From positions 1 to 29,681 of the forward strand of contig CAKUXR010000033.1 of the NCBI GenBank assembly GCA_934700615.1: 29,681 nt of DNA, in the 5' to 3' direction. Source of the DNA: an uncultured Bacteroidales bacterium (GTDB taxonomy: Bacteria > Bacteroidota > Bacteroidia > Bacteroidales > UBA932). Made by a program: the position numbers and the translations under genes. Of this stretch, positions 1 through 8,214 are shown piece after piece. Position 1 is the first letter of the stretch, and each line of letters opens with the position of its first letter. The notes beneath the pieces were generated by a model. The model saw only the letters and a list, made by a program, of their open reading frames with translations, was not told the origin of the DNA and ran no database searches.

Positions 1-566
1 TAGCATTGCTGGAAAACCGGATCATCCGGATATGGAGACCACACTTCCATCGAGCCTGTCTTGGTGGCATATCCTTTCGCACCCTTGTCCCGCACATAAA
101 GAGGCGTGCAGAACTCATGCTTGTCACGGCTGTCGATGCCATAGCCGAAGCCTACGCGCATGTTACGTTTGCGTGCTTCCGCAATGAGGCTCTTATATCG
201 CTGCGCATAGATGGTATTGCATCCTTCCTGCCACACGTAGACACCCTCTTCCGGGTTCAGCTGTCCCCACGAAGTCCTTATCAGCAAGGTACTTGCATAT
301 TCCGAGACATTGACCGGACCGACGGATGATTCCATGGAGTCATATCTCTTCCAGAAATCGGAGAGGTCATTCCCCAGTCCCGCATAAAGGACCCAGCCGC
401 AAAGCGGATTCCTCAGTACGGTAGTCTTGTCCGGAGTGATGTTGATTGTCTCATAACTGTCCGGATTGTGTGACGGGCCATCCTCTCCTTTTTCTCCGGA
501 GCAGGACGAAAGAATCCATGCCGAAGCAGCGGCACATATCATCAAGTTCTTGATATCCAATTTCAT
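1..566 (-). CDS. Partial lipoprotein, DUF4874/DUF4832-like TIM-barrel family (N-terminal part)
   Basis: This reading frame starts at an ATG at 566 and stays open to the left edge, so about 188 N-terminal residues are visible. It begins with a basic and hydrophobic signal peptide ending in a lipobox (ILSSC, Cys near residue 22), so the product is probably a lipoprotein. After a Gly/Ser linker come NPLCGWVLYAG, a YxWQEG segment, GIDSRDKHEFCTP and YPDDPVFQQ. These match, in order, the NPLNGW, VVDGRDQGxNTPQFV and YPxDPVFQ motifs of the neighbouring lipoprotein (574-2151) and of the C-terminal half of the GH3 fusion (8215-12168). It is therefore a third, more divergent member of the family. It starts 7 nt after the stop of the previous gene, so it is the distal gene of the operon as seen here. 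Its activity is unknown; the catalytic half lies outside the window. Confidence 0.8.
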   Translation of the reverse strand, partial: MKLDIKNLMICAAASAWILSSCSGEKGEDGPSHNPDSYETINITPDKTTVLRNPLCGWVLYAGLGNDLSDFWKRYDSMESSVGPVNVSEYASTLLIRTSWGQLNPEEGVYVWQEGCNTIYAQRYKSLIAEARKRNMRVGFGYGIDSRDKHEFCTPLYVRDKGAKGYATKTGSMEVWSPYPDDPVFQQC

Positions 567-573
567 AATAACA

Positions 574-2151
574 TTATTTAACATTGACCTTGGCAATTTT
601 CAGCCAGCCTTCCGCTGTGATTTCGCCTCTGATCGCGAGCTGGATTGACGGCTTGTCGCCGTTATCGGTATTGACTATCGCCACGGCCCATGTATATTCA
701 CCCGCAGGGACATTGACAGTGACATCTGTCTTGTAATCAAATACTTTGGCATTGACCCAAACTGAAGGATCGCATTGCCCGTCGACTTGGATCTGGGCGG
801 CTTTGCCGGTCTTGTCGAGGAGTGCGAAGGCGACCTTGTAACGATAGTTCCACTGCGGAAGGTTATTCGGGAAATAACCCCATCCCATGTTCTTCCATCT
901 GTGGGTGAGCGTCACTTTGGAGCCCTTGGAAACCTGCTCTGGAACACCGGCCTGCTCGGGATAAAGACGGTAGCCGCCTTCGGAGGTAAACTGCTGGACC
1001 AATGTGAATGCATCCTGGAACCAGGACTCGGTTTCTGCACCGACGCGGAAGTCCATCATGTTCACCTTGGCCACTTTACAGTCATCGTATTCACCCTGGC
1101 GCACATCTTCCGGATGGCCCTTGCGGTATCCCCTGGAGTCATTCCAGTAACTGTGCTGGCTGACAATCCAGCCGCCTTCCATTATTATCGGACGTTTGTA
1201 CATCCATGAAGCGGCGTAGGCACGCTCCCAATCACGGTAGTAATCGCTCATGCCGAATGCGTCCTGACGCAGACAATAGCCCTTGCTCACGGCAAGATTC
1301 AGAAGTTTCTCGCTGTTCGGATTGGCTGCTCCGTCGCTTGCGGGATGACCTATTACCCTGTGATAGTTGATTGCAAGTGGAACGGCGGTGAAGTATTTTG
1401 TATATACTCCTGTAATCCAATCCATTACCTCATATTTGAGGCGCTCCGTATTCTCGGTGACGGCATTGCCGTTCTCATAAACGACATTGTGTCCTTCGCC
1501 CCATTTGCCGAGGCCGTAGCCGTCGATAAATGCAGTCTTGTCAGGATCATTGAAATCCTTGGCAAGTTCCGCAATGAACATCTCGTAGTATTTTTGGAAG
1601 ACAGGGTCCTGCGGATATGGAGTCTTTCGCTGCGGGTACTTGGCGTTTTCCAGCCAATAGGTGGCGCCATGGTCGAATACGAACTGCGGGGTGTTTTCTC
1701 CCTGGTCGCGTCCGTCCACGACTACGCGGAACGATATAGGAAGTCCCCTGTCAAGCGCGCCGTGAATCATCTTGTAGAGCTTCGTGGAAGGGTCACGCCA
1801 GGCATAGACGCCTTCCTGCGGGTTGAAGGTGCGCCAGTTCGTCCTTATGTAACAAGCTGAAGCAAAATCACGTACCATGACATTCTTCCCCAGTTCAGAG
1901 ACATAGATTTCCTTGTCCCAGTCAGACGGGTCTCCTGATGCACTACCGTACATGACCCATCCGTTGAGAGGGTTGTGGAGCACGGTCTTCTTGTCGGGGT
2001 TGAATTTTACCACTTTCAGGTCTCCCGTGTTGTCAGAACCGCCGCCTGCTCCGGAAGTCTCCTTGGAGCAACAGCACAAAGAGCACAGTGCCAGAAGCAC
2101 CGTGCCCATAATTGCTGTTCCTGAAATTATTTTTTCCAGTTTGACATTCAT
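574..2151 (-). CDS. Lipoprotein, DUF4874/DUF4832-like putative glycoside hydrolase
   Basis: I chose the ATG at 2151 (525 residues). The frame can be extended to a GTG at 2163, but that would overlap the upstream susE-like stop. A signal peptide (MNVKLEKIISGTAIMGTVLL) leads into a Cys-rich lipobox (CSLCCCS). The body aligns along its whole length with the C-terminal half of the GH3 fusion: NPLNGWVMY (60-68), RVVVDGRDQG (142-151), FIDGYGLGKWGEGH (208-221), NYHRV, DAFGMSDYY, MEGGWI (324-329), VNMMDFRVGAETESWF, GWGYFPNN and a shared C-terminal end, EGWLKIAK. Glu219 in GKWGE and Glu325 in EGGW sit where clan-A-type TIM-barrel hydrolases carry their acid/base and nucleophile; that is inference. The GWGEWH-type motif is why I relate it to DUF4874/DUF4832. 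It is probably a surface or periplasmic enzyme acting on the glycan bound by the SusC/D/E set. Confidence 0.78.
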   Translation of the reverse strand: MNVKLEKIISGTAIMGTVLLALCSLCCCSKETSGAGGGSDNTGDLKVVKFNPDKKTVLHNPLNGWVMYGSASGDPSDWDKEIYVSELGKNVMVRDFASACYIRTNWRTFNPQEGVYAWRDPSTKLYKMIHGALDRGLPISFRVVVDGRDQGENTPQFVFDHGATYWLENAKYPQRKTPYPQDPVFQKYYEMFIAELAKDFNDPDKTAFIDGYGLGKWGEGHNVVYENGNAVTENTERLKYEVMDWITGVYTKYFTAVPLAINYHRVIGHPASDGAANPNSEKLLNLAVSKGYCLRQDAFGMSDYYRDWERAYAASWMYKRPIIMEGGWIVSQHSYWNDSRGYRKGHPEDVRQGEYDDCKVAKVNMMDFRVGAETESWFQDAFTLVQQFTSEGGYRLYPEQAGVPEQVSKGSKVTLTHRWKNMGWGYFPNNLPQWNYRYKVAFALLDKTGKAAQIQVDGQCDPSVWVNAKVFDYKTDVTVNVPAGEYTWAVAIVNTDNGDKPSIQLAIRGEITAEGWLKIAKVNVK

Positions 2152-2155
2152 AAAA

Positions 2156-3424
2156 CTACTCACTACGTTTCTCCATCCATATTCTCATGTTACGCAGGTC
2201 AAAGATAATGAAATTCGTACCACTTGGAATCTTGAAATAATTACCACGAAGGTATGATCCTCCTTCCATATCCATCCATTTGCCCATTGTAACGCTCTGG
2301 TCATAGTTCGTTCCGGTCCATACAGGAGCGAACACATAAGAGTTGTTTACGGTATATGCGTCGCCTTTATTGTACCCTTCCACTTTAAGATTGGAAATAA
2401 TAGCGAAATCCGTACGTCCCGAACCAAGGACTCCACCGGTGTAGACAAGAATCTGAGGATCCGCCAGCGACACTTTACATTTCAAGTCTTTACCCGCTGC
2501 AGACCAACCCACAGATTCGCCACGACCATAAAGTTTATCCACAGTTGTAGTTATATATGCATGTCCGTTATCTCCATCCTGAGGCGTTTTAAGATTAGGA
2601 TACCATGATACGGTGAACGGCTTAAGGTCGGTCGCCGGTGAATAGATGGTCGCCTTGGCGGTCTTCATATCCACGACCACGCGGTACTGTCCGGCAGATG
2701 TGATGTTCCATGCGAACGGCTCTTCCTGCATGGTGATGTCGATGGTCTTGCCGTCCTGGAGCGCAGTCTTGCCGTCCTTAGGTGCGATGTAATATCTCAC
2801 GCCCTCATATTCCACAGGAATCTGGAGGTCACCGATGGTAAGGTCGCCAAGCCATGCGAACTGGAACTCGTTTTCAAGTGTTCTGGAGATTTCCTCCTCT
2901 TCTGCGGCCGTACCGCCTACGAACACCTTGTCCGCATCGAACACCGTCACCTTGATAGGGGTAACGACCACCTGCATGGTACGTACCTCAGGCATTTCGA
3001 ATGTAGAACCGCCTTCCCACTGTGCAACTACGCGATATTCGAGTGTAAACTGCTTGTTTACAGGCAATCCCCATCTCTCAGTAGCCCATGTATTGAGCTG
3101 TTCCACGGTAAAGCTCTGGCTGAACTCGCCCGGATCCATATCTGTCCTGATCACTGTCTTGGAGCCGAAGTTGTTTCCGAGGACATCCAGCTTGGTCTCG
3201 TATGAAATCATATAGTCTTCTCCCATATCTCTGGCTTCAGTCCAGCTGAAGGTAACTGCATCTTTCTTCAGGTTTTCCTCCAGAAGCACGACATTCTCAG
3301 ACGATGCCGAAAGTGTTAGTTTTTCCTCTACGGGTGCGACATCATGGTCAGCCGGATCCCACTGGCAGGACATGACTGCTGCCGCAGCGGCAAGCATTGA
3401 CAATGCCTTATTCATATATTTCAT
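2156..3424 (-). CDS. SusE/SusF-like outer-membrane glycan-binding lipoprotein
   Basis: This 422-residue lipoprotein has a short signal peptide with a lipobox (AAVMSC, Cys20). Residues 35-130 look like the SusE N-terminal Ig-like domain (VTFSWTEA, then a YxISYETKLD strand pattern). Two further beta-rich segments follow at roughly 160-270 and 285-420; the first has the AGQYRVVVDMKTAKATIYSP pattern common in SusE/SusF starch-binding-like domains. Such proteins bind the target glycan at the cell surface beside SusC/SusD and have no catalytic role. It lies 24 nt downstream of the susD-like gene. Its stop falls just before the ATG of the next lipoprotein gene, so translation may be coupled. An alternative ATG exists three codons downstream. 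The glycan cannot be deduced. Confidence 0.85.
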   Translation of the reverse strand: MKYMNKALSMLAAAAAVMSCQWDPADHDVAPVEEKLTLSASSENVVLLEENLKKDAVTFSWTEARDMGEDYMISYETKLDVLGNNFGSKTVIRTDMDPGEFSQSFTVEQLNTWATERWGLPVNKQFTLEYRVVAQWEGGSTFEMPEVRTMQVVVTPIKVTVFDADKVFVGGTAAEEEEISRTLENEFQFAWLGDLTIGDLQIPVEYEGVRYYIAPKDGKTALQDGKTIDITMQEEPFAWNITSAGQYRVVVDMKTAKATIYSPATDLKPFTVSWYPNLKTPQDGDNGHAYITTTVDKLYGRGESVGWSAAGKDLKCKVSLADPQILVYTGGVLGSGRTDFAIISNLKVEGYNKGDAYTVNNSYVFAPVWTGTNYDQSVTMGKWMDMEGGSYLRGNYFKIPSGTNFIIFDLRNMRIWMEKRSE

Positions 3425-3448
3425 ATAGTTATCAATTTAAATGTTCAA

Positions 3449-5134
3449 TTATTCACCATATCCCGGGTTCTGTGGGAACTCGCTGCCTCTGTTGGCATCA
3501 CGGATTTCCTGTGGAACCGGCCAAAGAGCGAAGTGCTCGTCGATCTGGTCCGCAATGGAAGGATTGTACTTCTTCACACGGTTTACATATACGTCCGCAC
3601 CCATTCTCACGAGAGTAAACTTACGGCTTTCCTCGCCTACCATCTCGCGGATACGCTCGTCAAGAAGCTCATCCACAGTAACTTCAGAAGCCTCCAGGTT
3701 TCTGACTTTGGCTCTCTTCCTGATTACGTTCAATGCTTCCGCAGCCTTTGCGGCGTCGCCCATTCCGAGATAAGCCTCTGCAAGATGGAGATAGGTTTCA
3801 CCCAGACGGCACTTCATACGGTCCTTGTAGGAACCTGAAAGCTGGAGGTTGTCAGACTTTCCGAAGAAGAACTTGGTAATGGCAGGGAAAAGCTGGCCCG
3901 TAGCCCAGGTCTTGTCGGTAATTTCACTCTTCTTTCCGAGCGAAGCAGGAACCAGAGGATTGTTGTAATACCAGTCTCTCTTGATATTGTATTTCGAGTT
4001 ACGCATGTCGCCATCCTCGAAGATACCTCCTTCCTTGGCGCCGGCAACCTGTGTGGCACTGGTATTTTTCGTGCCGACCCACCATTTCATAGGAGAAATC
4101 TGTGCAAGTCCGCGTCCGCCGAGAGAATCGGCAAGGGCGAAACCGTTGATTGCGAAATACTGAGGGTTCCATGCACGTCGTGTCCAGTCGTCGGAATTGG
4201 TGCCGCCGCCGACGGTCTGATATTCGAACTGCATTACCCAGATGCTCTCGGTATTGCCGCTCGTACGGTTCTGGTTGTTCTCCTGGAACATGTCGCTGAA
4301 CGCGTCACCCTTCTCGTTCTTGCTTGCTCCGAAACGGGAGGTATTCAATGCAAAATATTTGCTGTCAATGACTTTGAGAGCACATTTGGCTGCTTCTTCG
4401 AAATTCGCATTGTCCTTGGTAAGATGTCCGCGGAAGTTGTACATCTCGCTGAGGAGATGGTAAGCTGCCCAGCATGTAAGCTTACCGGTCTTCACCTTGT
4501 CAGGATTGGTCGGAAGGTTCTCCGCTGCAAATGTGAAGTCGTCGATGACATGGCCCAGGACTTCCACCTTCGGTGTTCTGGTAAATGAAAGCTTGAACGG
4601 ATTTTCGATGGTCTCCACCCATGGAACGTCACCATAGAGATATACGAGAGTCCTATAGGCGTATGCCCTGAAGAATCTGGCCGTAGCGATTGCAATCTGC
4701 TTGTCCTGAGGATAATCCCAGTTGGTGTTCTTGTCCGCATAGATCATGATTTCATTGGCAGAGGCAATGAGGTTGTAGGCCCAGTTCCAATAAGATCCCA
4801 CGAACTTGGTGGCCGCCGTCAATGTAAGGTCGGCGAAAGGAGTAAGCGAACCGTCCTTGGCACCATTCTGGTCCACGATGTCGGTAGCGATCTGGAGCGC
4901 CTCGTATGCGCAGGCCGCGCCATGCATGTAGGCGCCGTTTTCTCCCCAGGTATTGTATTCTGAACGGGCGATGGAGTACAGTCCGTTGCAGCCGGTCTCG
5001 AAGCCCATCGAGCTGGTGTATGTATTGTCAGGTGCGAGCGAGCTCTTGAGATCCTCGTCAAGGTATCCGCTGCATGATGCTGCGGCTGCCATCGCAATGA
5101 CCATGAGACCTGTCTTGAATATATTCTTTTTCAT
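3449..5134 (-). CDS. SusD/RagB-family nutrient-binding outer-membrane lipoprotein
   Basis: I start at the ATG at 5134 (561 residues), which gives a clean lipoprotein signal (MKKNIFKTGLMVIAMAAAAS, then Cys21). The open frame extends further upstream, but that extension runs back into the end of the susC-like gene. After the Cys comes SGYLDEDLKS, typical of SusD N-termini. The middle shows the TPR-like helical pattern of the family (IATARFFRAYAYRTLVYLYGDVPW near 170-195), and the C-terminus has CRLGETYLHLAEAYLGMGDA and ALNVIRKRAKV, then DELLDERIREMVGEESRKFTLVRMG. These are hallmark RagB/SusD segments. The protein forms the lid on the SusC channel and captures glycan. The gene follows susC by 14 nt. 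Confidence 0.95.
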   Translation of the reverse strand: MKKNIFKTGLMVIAMAAAASCSGYLDEDLKSSLAPDNTYTSSMGFETGCNGLYSIARSEYNTWGENGAYMHGAACAYEALQIATDIVDQNGAKDGSLTPFADLTLTAATKFVGSYWNWAYNLIASANEIMIYADKNTNWDYPQDKQIAIATARFFRAYAYRTLVYLYGDVPWVETIENPFKLSFTRTPKVEVLGHVIDDFTFAAENLPTNPDKVKTGKLTCWAAYHLLSEMYNFRGHLTKDNANFEEAAKCALKVIDSKYFALNTSRFGASKNEKGDAFSDMFQENNQNRTSGNTESIWVMQFEYQTVGGGTNSDDWTRRAWNPQYFAINGFALADSLGGRGLAQISPMKWWVGTKNTSATQVAGAKEGGIFEDGDMRNSKYNIKRDWYYNNPLVPASLGKKSEITDKTWATGQLFPAITKFFFGKSDNLQLSGSYKDRMKCRLGETYLHLAEAYLGMGDAAKAAEALNVIRKRAKVRNLEASEVTVDELLDERIREMVGEESRKFTLVRMGADVYVNRVKKYNPSIADQIDEHFALWPVPQEIRDANRGSEFPQNPGYGE

Positions 5135-5148
5135 GTTTCTTCTGATAA

Positions 5149-8100
5149 TTAGAATGTAATTGTAAGTCCAAGCATATAAGAGCGCGCTGTAGGGAATGAT
5201 GCGAACCATGTATTGTCATAGTTGAGCATCTGACGCATGTTGGAGATTGCACCTACATTGTTCACGCTGACATTGACATCAACTGCGCTCAGGCGTGCCT
5301 TCTGTACGGCCTTCTTAGGGATTCTGTAGCCGAGGGTCACGTTCTTGAGGGTGACGTAGCTCATCTTCTTGTAGAAACCGTGGCTGAACCTGTTCACATA
5401 ACCAGGAGATGTATATTCCGCATCCGGGGTCTCAGGAGTCCAATACTTGGCGCCATGGATATAGTTTCCGGAACCGAATGCCCATGAACCGATGTTGGCG
5501 ACATTGTCACTCATCCATGTGCCGAACTTGCCGTTCAGGAGGAATGAGAAATAGAAATCCTTGTACTGGAACCTGTTGCCCATTGACATAGTGAAACTTG
5601 GTCTGGTGCTGCCGATGATTACGCGGTCGTCGGTAGAGATGACACCGTCGCCATCAGCGTCGTAAAGTTTCGCGTCACCAGGCTGGGCACCTGTCTGGTG
5701 CACCTTGGTGTTGCCCTCCGCATCGGTGAACGTGAACTCGTCACCATCCTGCCAGAGGCCTACAACCTTGTAGTCATAGTACACGGAGAGAGGCTTGCCG
5801 ATGAACCATTTGTTGTTCACGTCATCCTTGCCGTCACCACGGAGTTCCACGATCTTGTCCCTGTTCAGGAAGAAGCTGAGGTCGGTATTCCATGTGAAGT
5901 TAGACTTTCTGATGTTCACGGTATTCAATGTCAGCTCAATACCCTTGTTCTGGGTCTCGCCGATATTGTCCCAAATTTTCTTGTAGCCGTTCATGATAGG
6001 CACGGTACGGGTCATCAGCAGGTCCTTGGTGTTGGAGATGTACATGTCCACTGATCCGCCGAGTCTTCCGCGGAAGAAGAGGAAGTCGATACCGAGGTTG
6101 GCGGTATAGGTAGTCTCCCATTTGAGGTTCGGGTTGCCGATACCGTCTGAAGGAAGATATGCAGAGTTCACTGCGGTAGAGCCGTCGCCGTAGATATATT
6201 TCACGCCGTTCGTAGCGTAAAGGCGGTCAAGGGTCTGATATCTGGAAATCGCGTTGTTTCCGTTCGCACCATAGGACAGACGGACTTTGAGCATGTCTAC
6301 CTTGTCTGTGTTGTCCTTGATGAAGTTCTCCTCGGAGATATTCCATGCCACAGCGGCAGAAGGAAAGAATCCGTACTTGTTGTTGGCCCCGAAAACTGAT
6401 GCGCCGTCAGCGCGTCCGGTCAATGTCACGAGATACTTGCCCGCATAACCATAGTTGAGACGGAGCATGTATGACATCATGTTCTCCTTCCAGTAGCCCG
6501 AGCCGATGGTCACTTTGTTTTCAGCTCCGTCCATCTTGTAGAAGCTTGAATCATCGTTAACGAAGCATTCGCCGTTCTGCGATGCGGAAACATTGGATTT
6601 CTCCTGCATTGAGAACAGTCCGGTAGCGTCGAAGTGGTGCTTGCCGAAATCCCTATCGTACTTGAGGATGTTCTCCCAAGTGTAGTCGGTGGTATGGCTG
6701 TTGCTGATGGAAGCCTTGCCGTCGACCTTCTTGCCGGTAACGGTATTGCGTCCGTAGTATGTGCCGGTGAAGTTGTTGCGGTAGTTGTATCCGAGCTGGG
6801 ACTTGAAAGAAAGGCCTTTTATAGGGAACTTGATCTCGACATAGCCGTTTACCAGGGCATTCCTGCCGGTATTCTTCTGGTCGGCATTGACATCCTTCAT
6901 AGGGTTCGGGAGGTTGCTGTAGTCCATCGGTTCCTCGTAGTAGGCACCTGTCTCATCCTTGTAGATACCATATGGAGACTGCTTGATGGCATGTTCGAGA
7001 TTAGGGGTGACGCCGCCTGACTCACGGTTCACGAACTGTGTGGTAAGTCCTACGGAAAGCCAGTTGTTAAGTACCTGGTTTATGCTGGCATATACGCTGA
7101 CACGGTTATAGTTGGAGTTGTATACGACTCCAGGGTTATGCAAGTATGAAACCGCAGCCATGTACTGGGTCTTCTCAGTACCGCCCGAGAAGGTCAGCTG
7201 ATGGTCCATGTTGAAGACATTGCGGAACACATAGTCCTGCCAGTCATTGGTGATGCCGAGAGCGTAATTCTGCTTCTCTGACGCGCTGATGACCTGTCCT
7301 GCGATAGGATCGAGGTCTTCGCCGGTAAGCTGTTTGGTTCCGAGACGGCCCATGTCCTGCTTGAATCTGATGAATTCCTGCGGGCCCATGACCTGGATCC
7401 GCTGCATAGGCTGCGCAATGCTGAGTCTAGTCTTGTAGGTAACGCTCATCGTACCCTCTTTTCCCTTCTTGGTCTGGATGAGGATGACACCGTTGGAACC
7501 TCTTGATCCATAGATAGCTACAGAAGAAGCGTCCTTCAGGACAGTCATGCTCTCGACAATATCCGGGTCAATGTCTGCAAGTCCGCCCTCGTAAGGAATG
7601 CCGTCCAGGACAATGAGTGGGCTGTTGGTAGCTGACAATGAGTTCTGACCACGGATAAGAAGCGACTGGTTAGAACCCGGAGCCTCACTTGAAGTGGTGA
7701 CGGTAAGACCTGCCACCTGGCCGGAAATACGGTCCATCAGGTTGCCTGTAGACACCATTTCGAGGGTCTCGCGGTTTACGACGGAAAGTCCTCCGGTGAG
7801 GTCCTTCATCTTCTGGGAACCGTAACCGATTACCACGGCATCGTCCAGATTGAAGGAATCAAGGACGAGTTTCACATTGATGACAGACTGGTTTCCCACC
7901 AGAATCTCCTGCTCTTTGTAGCCGAGGCAAGAGTAAACGAGTGACGATGCTGAAGCTGCACCGATGCTATAAGCTCCGTTTCCGTCAGTGACAGTGGCAT
8001 CCTTGGTGTTGCCACTCTTCACATAAACGACTACCCCGGACAATGGGTTACCGCTTTCATCTGCGACATTTCCGCTGACTCTCACGTTCGTATTCTGGGC

Positions 8101-8175
8101 TGATGCATAAAAAGACATCGCCGAAACAAAACTGAGTGCCACTGTCATGAAGGCAGTTCTGATTGCTTTAATCAT
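5149..8175 (-). CDS. SusC/RagA-family TonB-dependent outer-membrane transporter
   Basis: The 1008-residue product has a signal peptide ending about residue 26 (SFYASA-Q). A carboxypeptidase-like regulatory beta-sandwich follows (about 30-110: VSGNVADESGNPLSGVVVYV, then TVTDGNGAYSI). The TonB plug domain shows the SusC signatures LIVLDGIPYEGG and DASSVAIYGSRGSNGVILI (about 185-235). The rest is a 22-strand-type beta-barrel ending in an aromatic residue (LGLTITF), as expected for insertion by the BAM machinery. There is no N-terminal STN domain, so no sign of direct anti-sigma signalling. It imports oligosaccharides with TonB energy, paired with the SusD-like protein 14 nt downstream. It starts 39 nt after the GH3 fusion gene and is probably co-transcribed from the promoter upstream of that gene. 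Confidence 0.96.
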   Translation of the reverse strand: MIKAIRTAFMTVALSFVSAMSFYASAQNTNVRVSGNVADESGNPLSGVVVYVKSGNTKDATVTDGNGAYSIGAASASSLVYSCLGYKEQEILVGNQSVINVKLVLDSFNLDDAVVIGYGSQKMKDLTGGLSVVNRETLEMVSTGNLMDRISGQVAGLTVTTSSEAPGSNQSLLIRGQNSLSATNSPLIVLDGIPYEGGLADIDPDIVESMTVLKDASSVAIYGSRGSNGVILIQTKKGKEGTMSVTYKTRLSIAQPMQRIQVMGPQEFIRFKQDMGRLGTKQLTGEDLDPIAGQVISASEKQNYALGITNDWQDYVFRNVFNMDHQLTFSGGTEKTQYMAAVSYLHNPGVVYNSNYNRVSVYASINQVLNNWLSVGLTTQFVNRESGGVTPNLEHAIKQSPYGIYKDETGAYYEEPMDYSNLPNPMKDVNADQKNTGRNALVNGYVEIKFPIKGLSFKSQLGYNYRNNFTGTYYGRNTVTGKKVDGKASISNSHTTDYTWENILKYDRDFGKHHFDATGLFSMQEKSNVSASQNGECFVNDDSSFYKMDGAENKVTIGSGYWKENMMSYMLRLNYGYAGKYLVTLTGRADGASVFGANNKYGFFPSAAVAWNISEENFIKDNTDKVDMLKVRLSYGANGNNAISRYQTLDRLYATNGVKYIYGDGSTAVNSAYLPSDGIGNPNLKWETTYTANLGIDFLFFRGRLGGSVDMYISNTKDLLMTRTVPIMNGYKKIWDNIGETQNKGIELTLNTVNIRKSNFTWNTDLSFFLNRDKIVELRGDGKDDVNNKWFIGKPLSVYYDYKVVGLWQDGDEFTFTDAEGNTKVHQTGAQPGDAKLYDADGDGVISTDDRVIIGSTRPSFTMSMGNRFQYKDFYFSFLLNGKFGTWMSDNVANIGSWAFGSGNYIHGAKYWTPETPDAEYTSPGYVNRFSHGFYKKMSYVTLKNVTLGYRIPKKAVQKARLSAVDVNVSVNNVGAISNMRQMLNYDNTWFASFPTARSYMLGLTITF

Positions 8176-8214
8176 AATCGAAAATAGTTTTGTTATTAAT
8201 TATTTTACTAAACA

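Noticed and set aside
775..1860. Long plus-strand frames opposite the DUF4874-like lipoprotein gene
   Set aside because: They are shadows of a gene with clear motifs and a signal peptide on the other strand.
2152..2163. GTG start at 2163 for the lipoprotein gene
   Set aside because: It would overlap the SusE-like stop and add four residues before a better signal peptide start at the ATG at 2151.
5135..5209. Upstream extension of the SusD-like gene
   Set aside because: The extra 25 residues run into the SusC coding region and precede a standard lipoprotein signal that starts at 5134.
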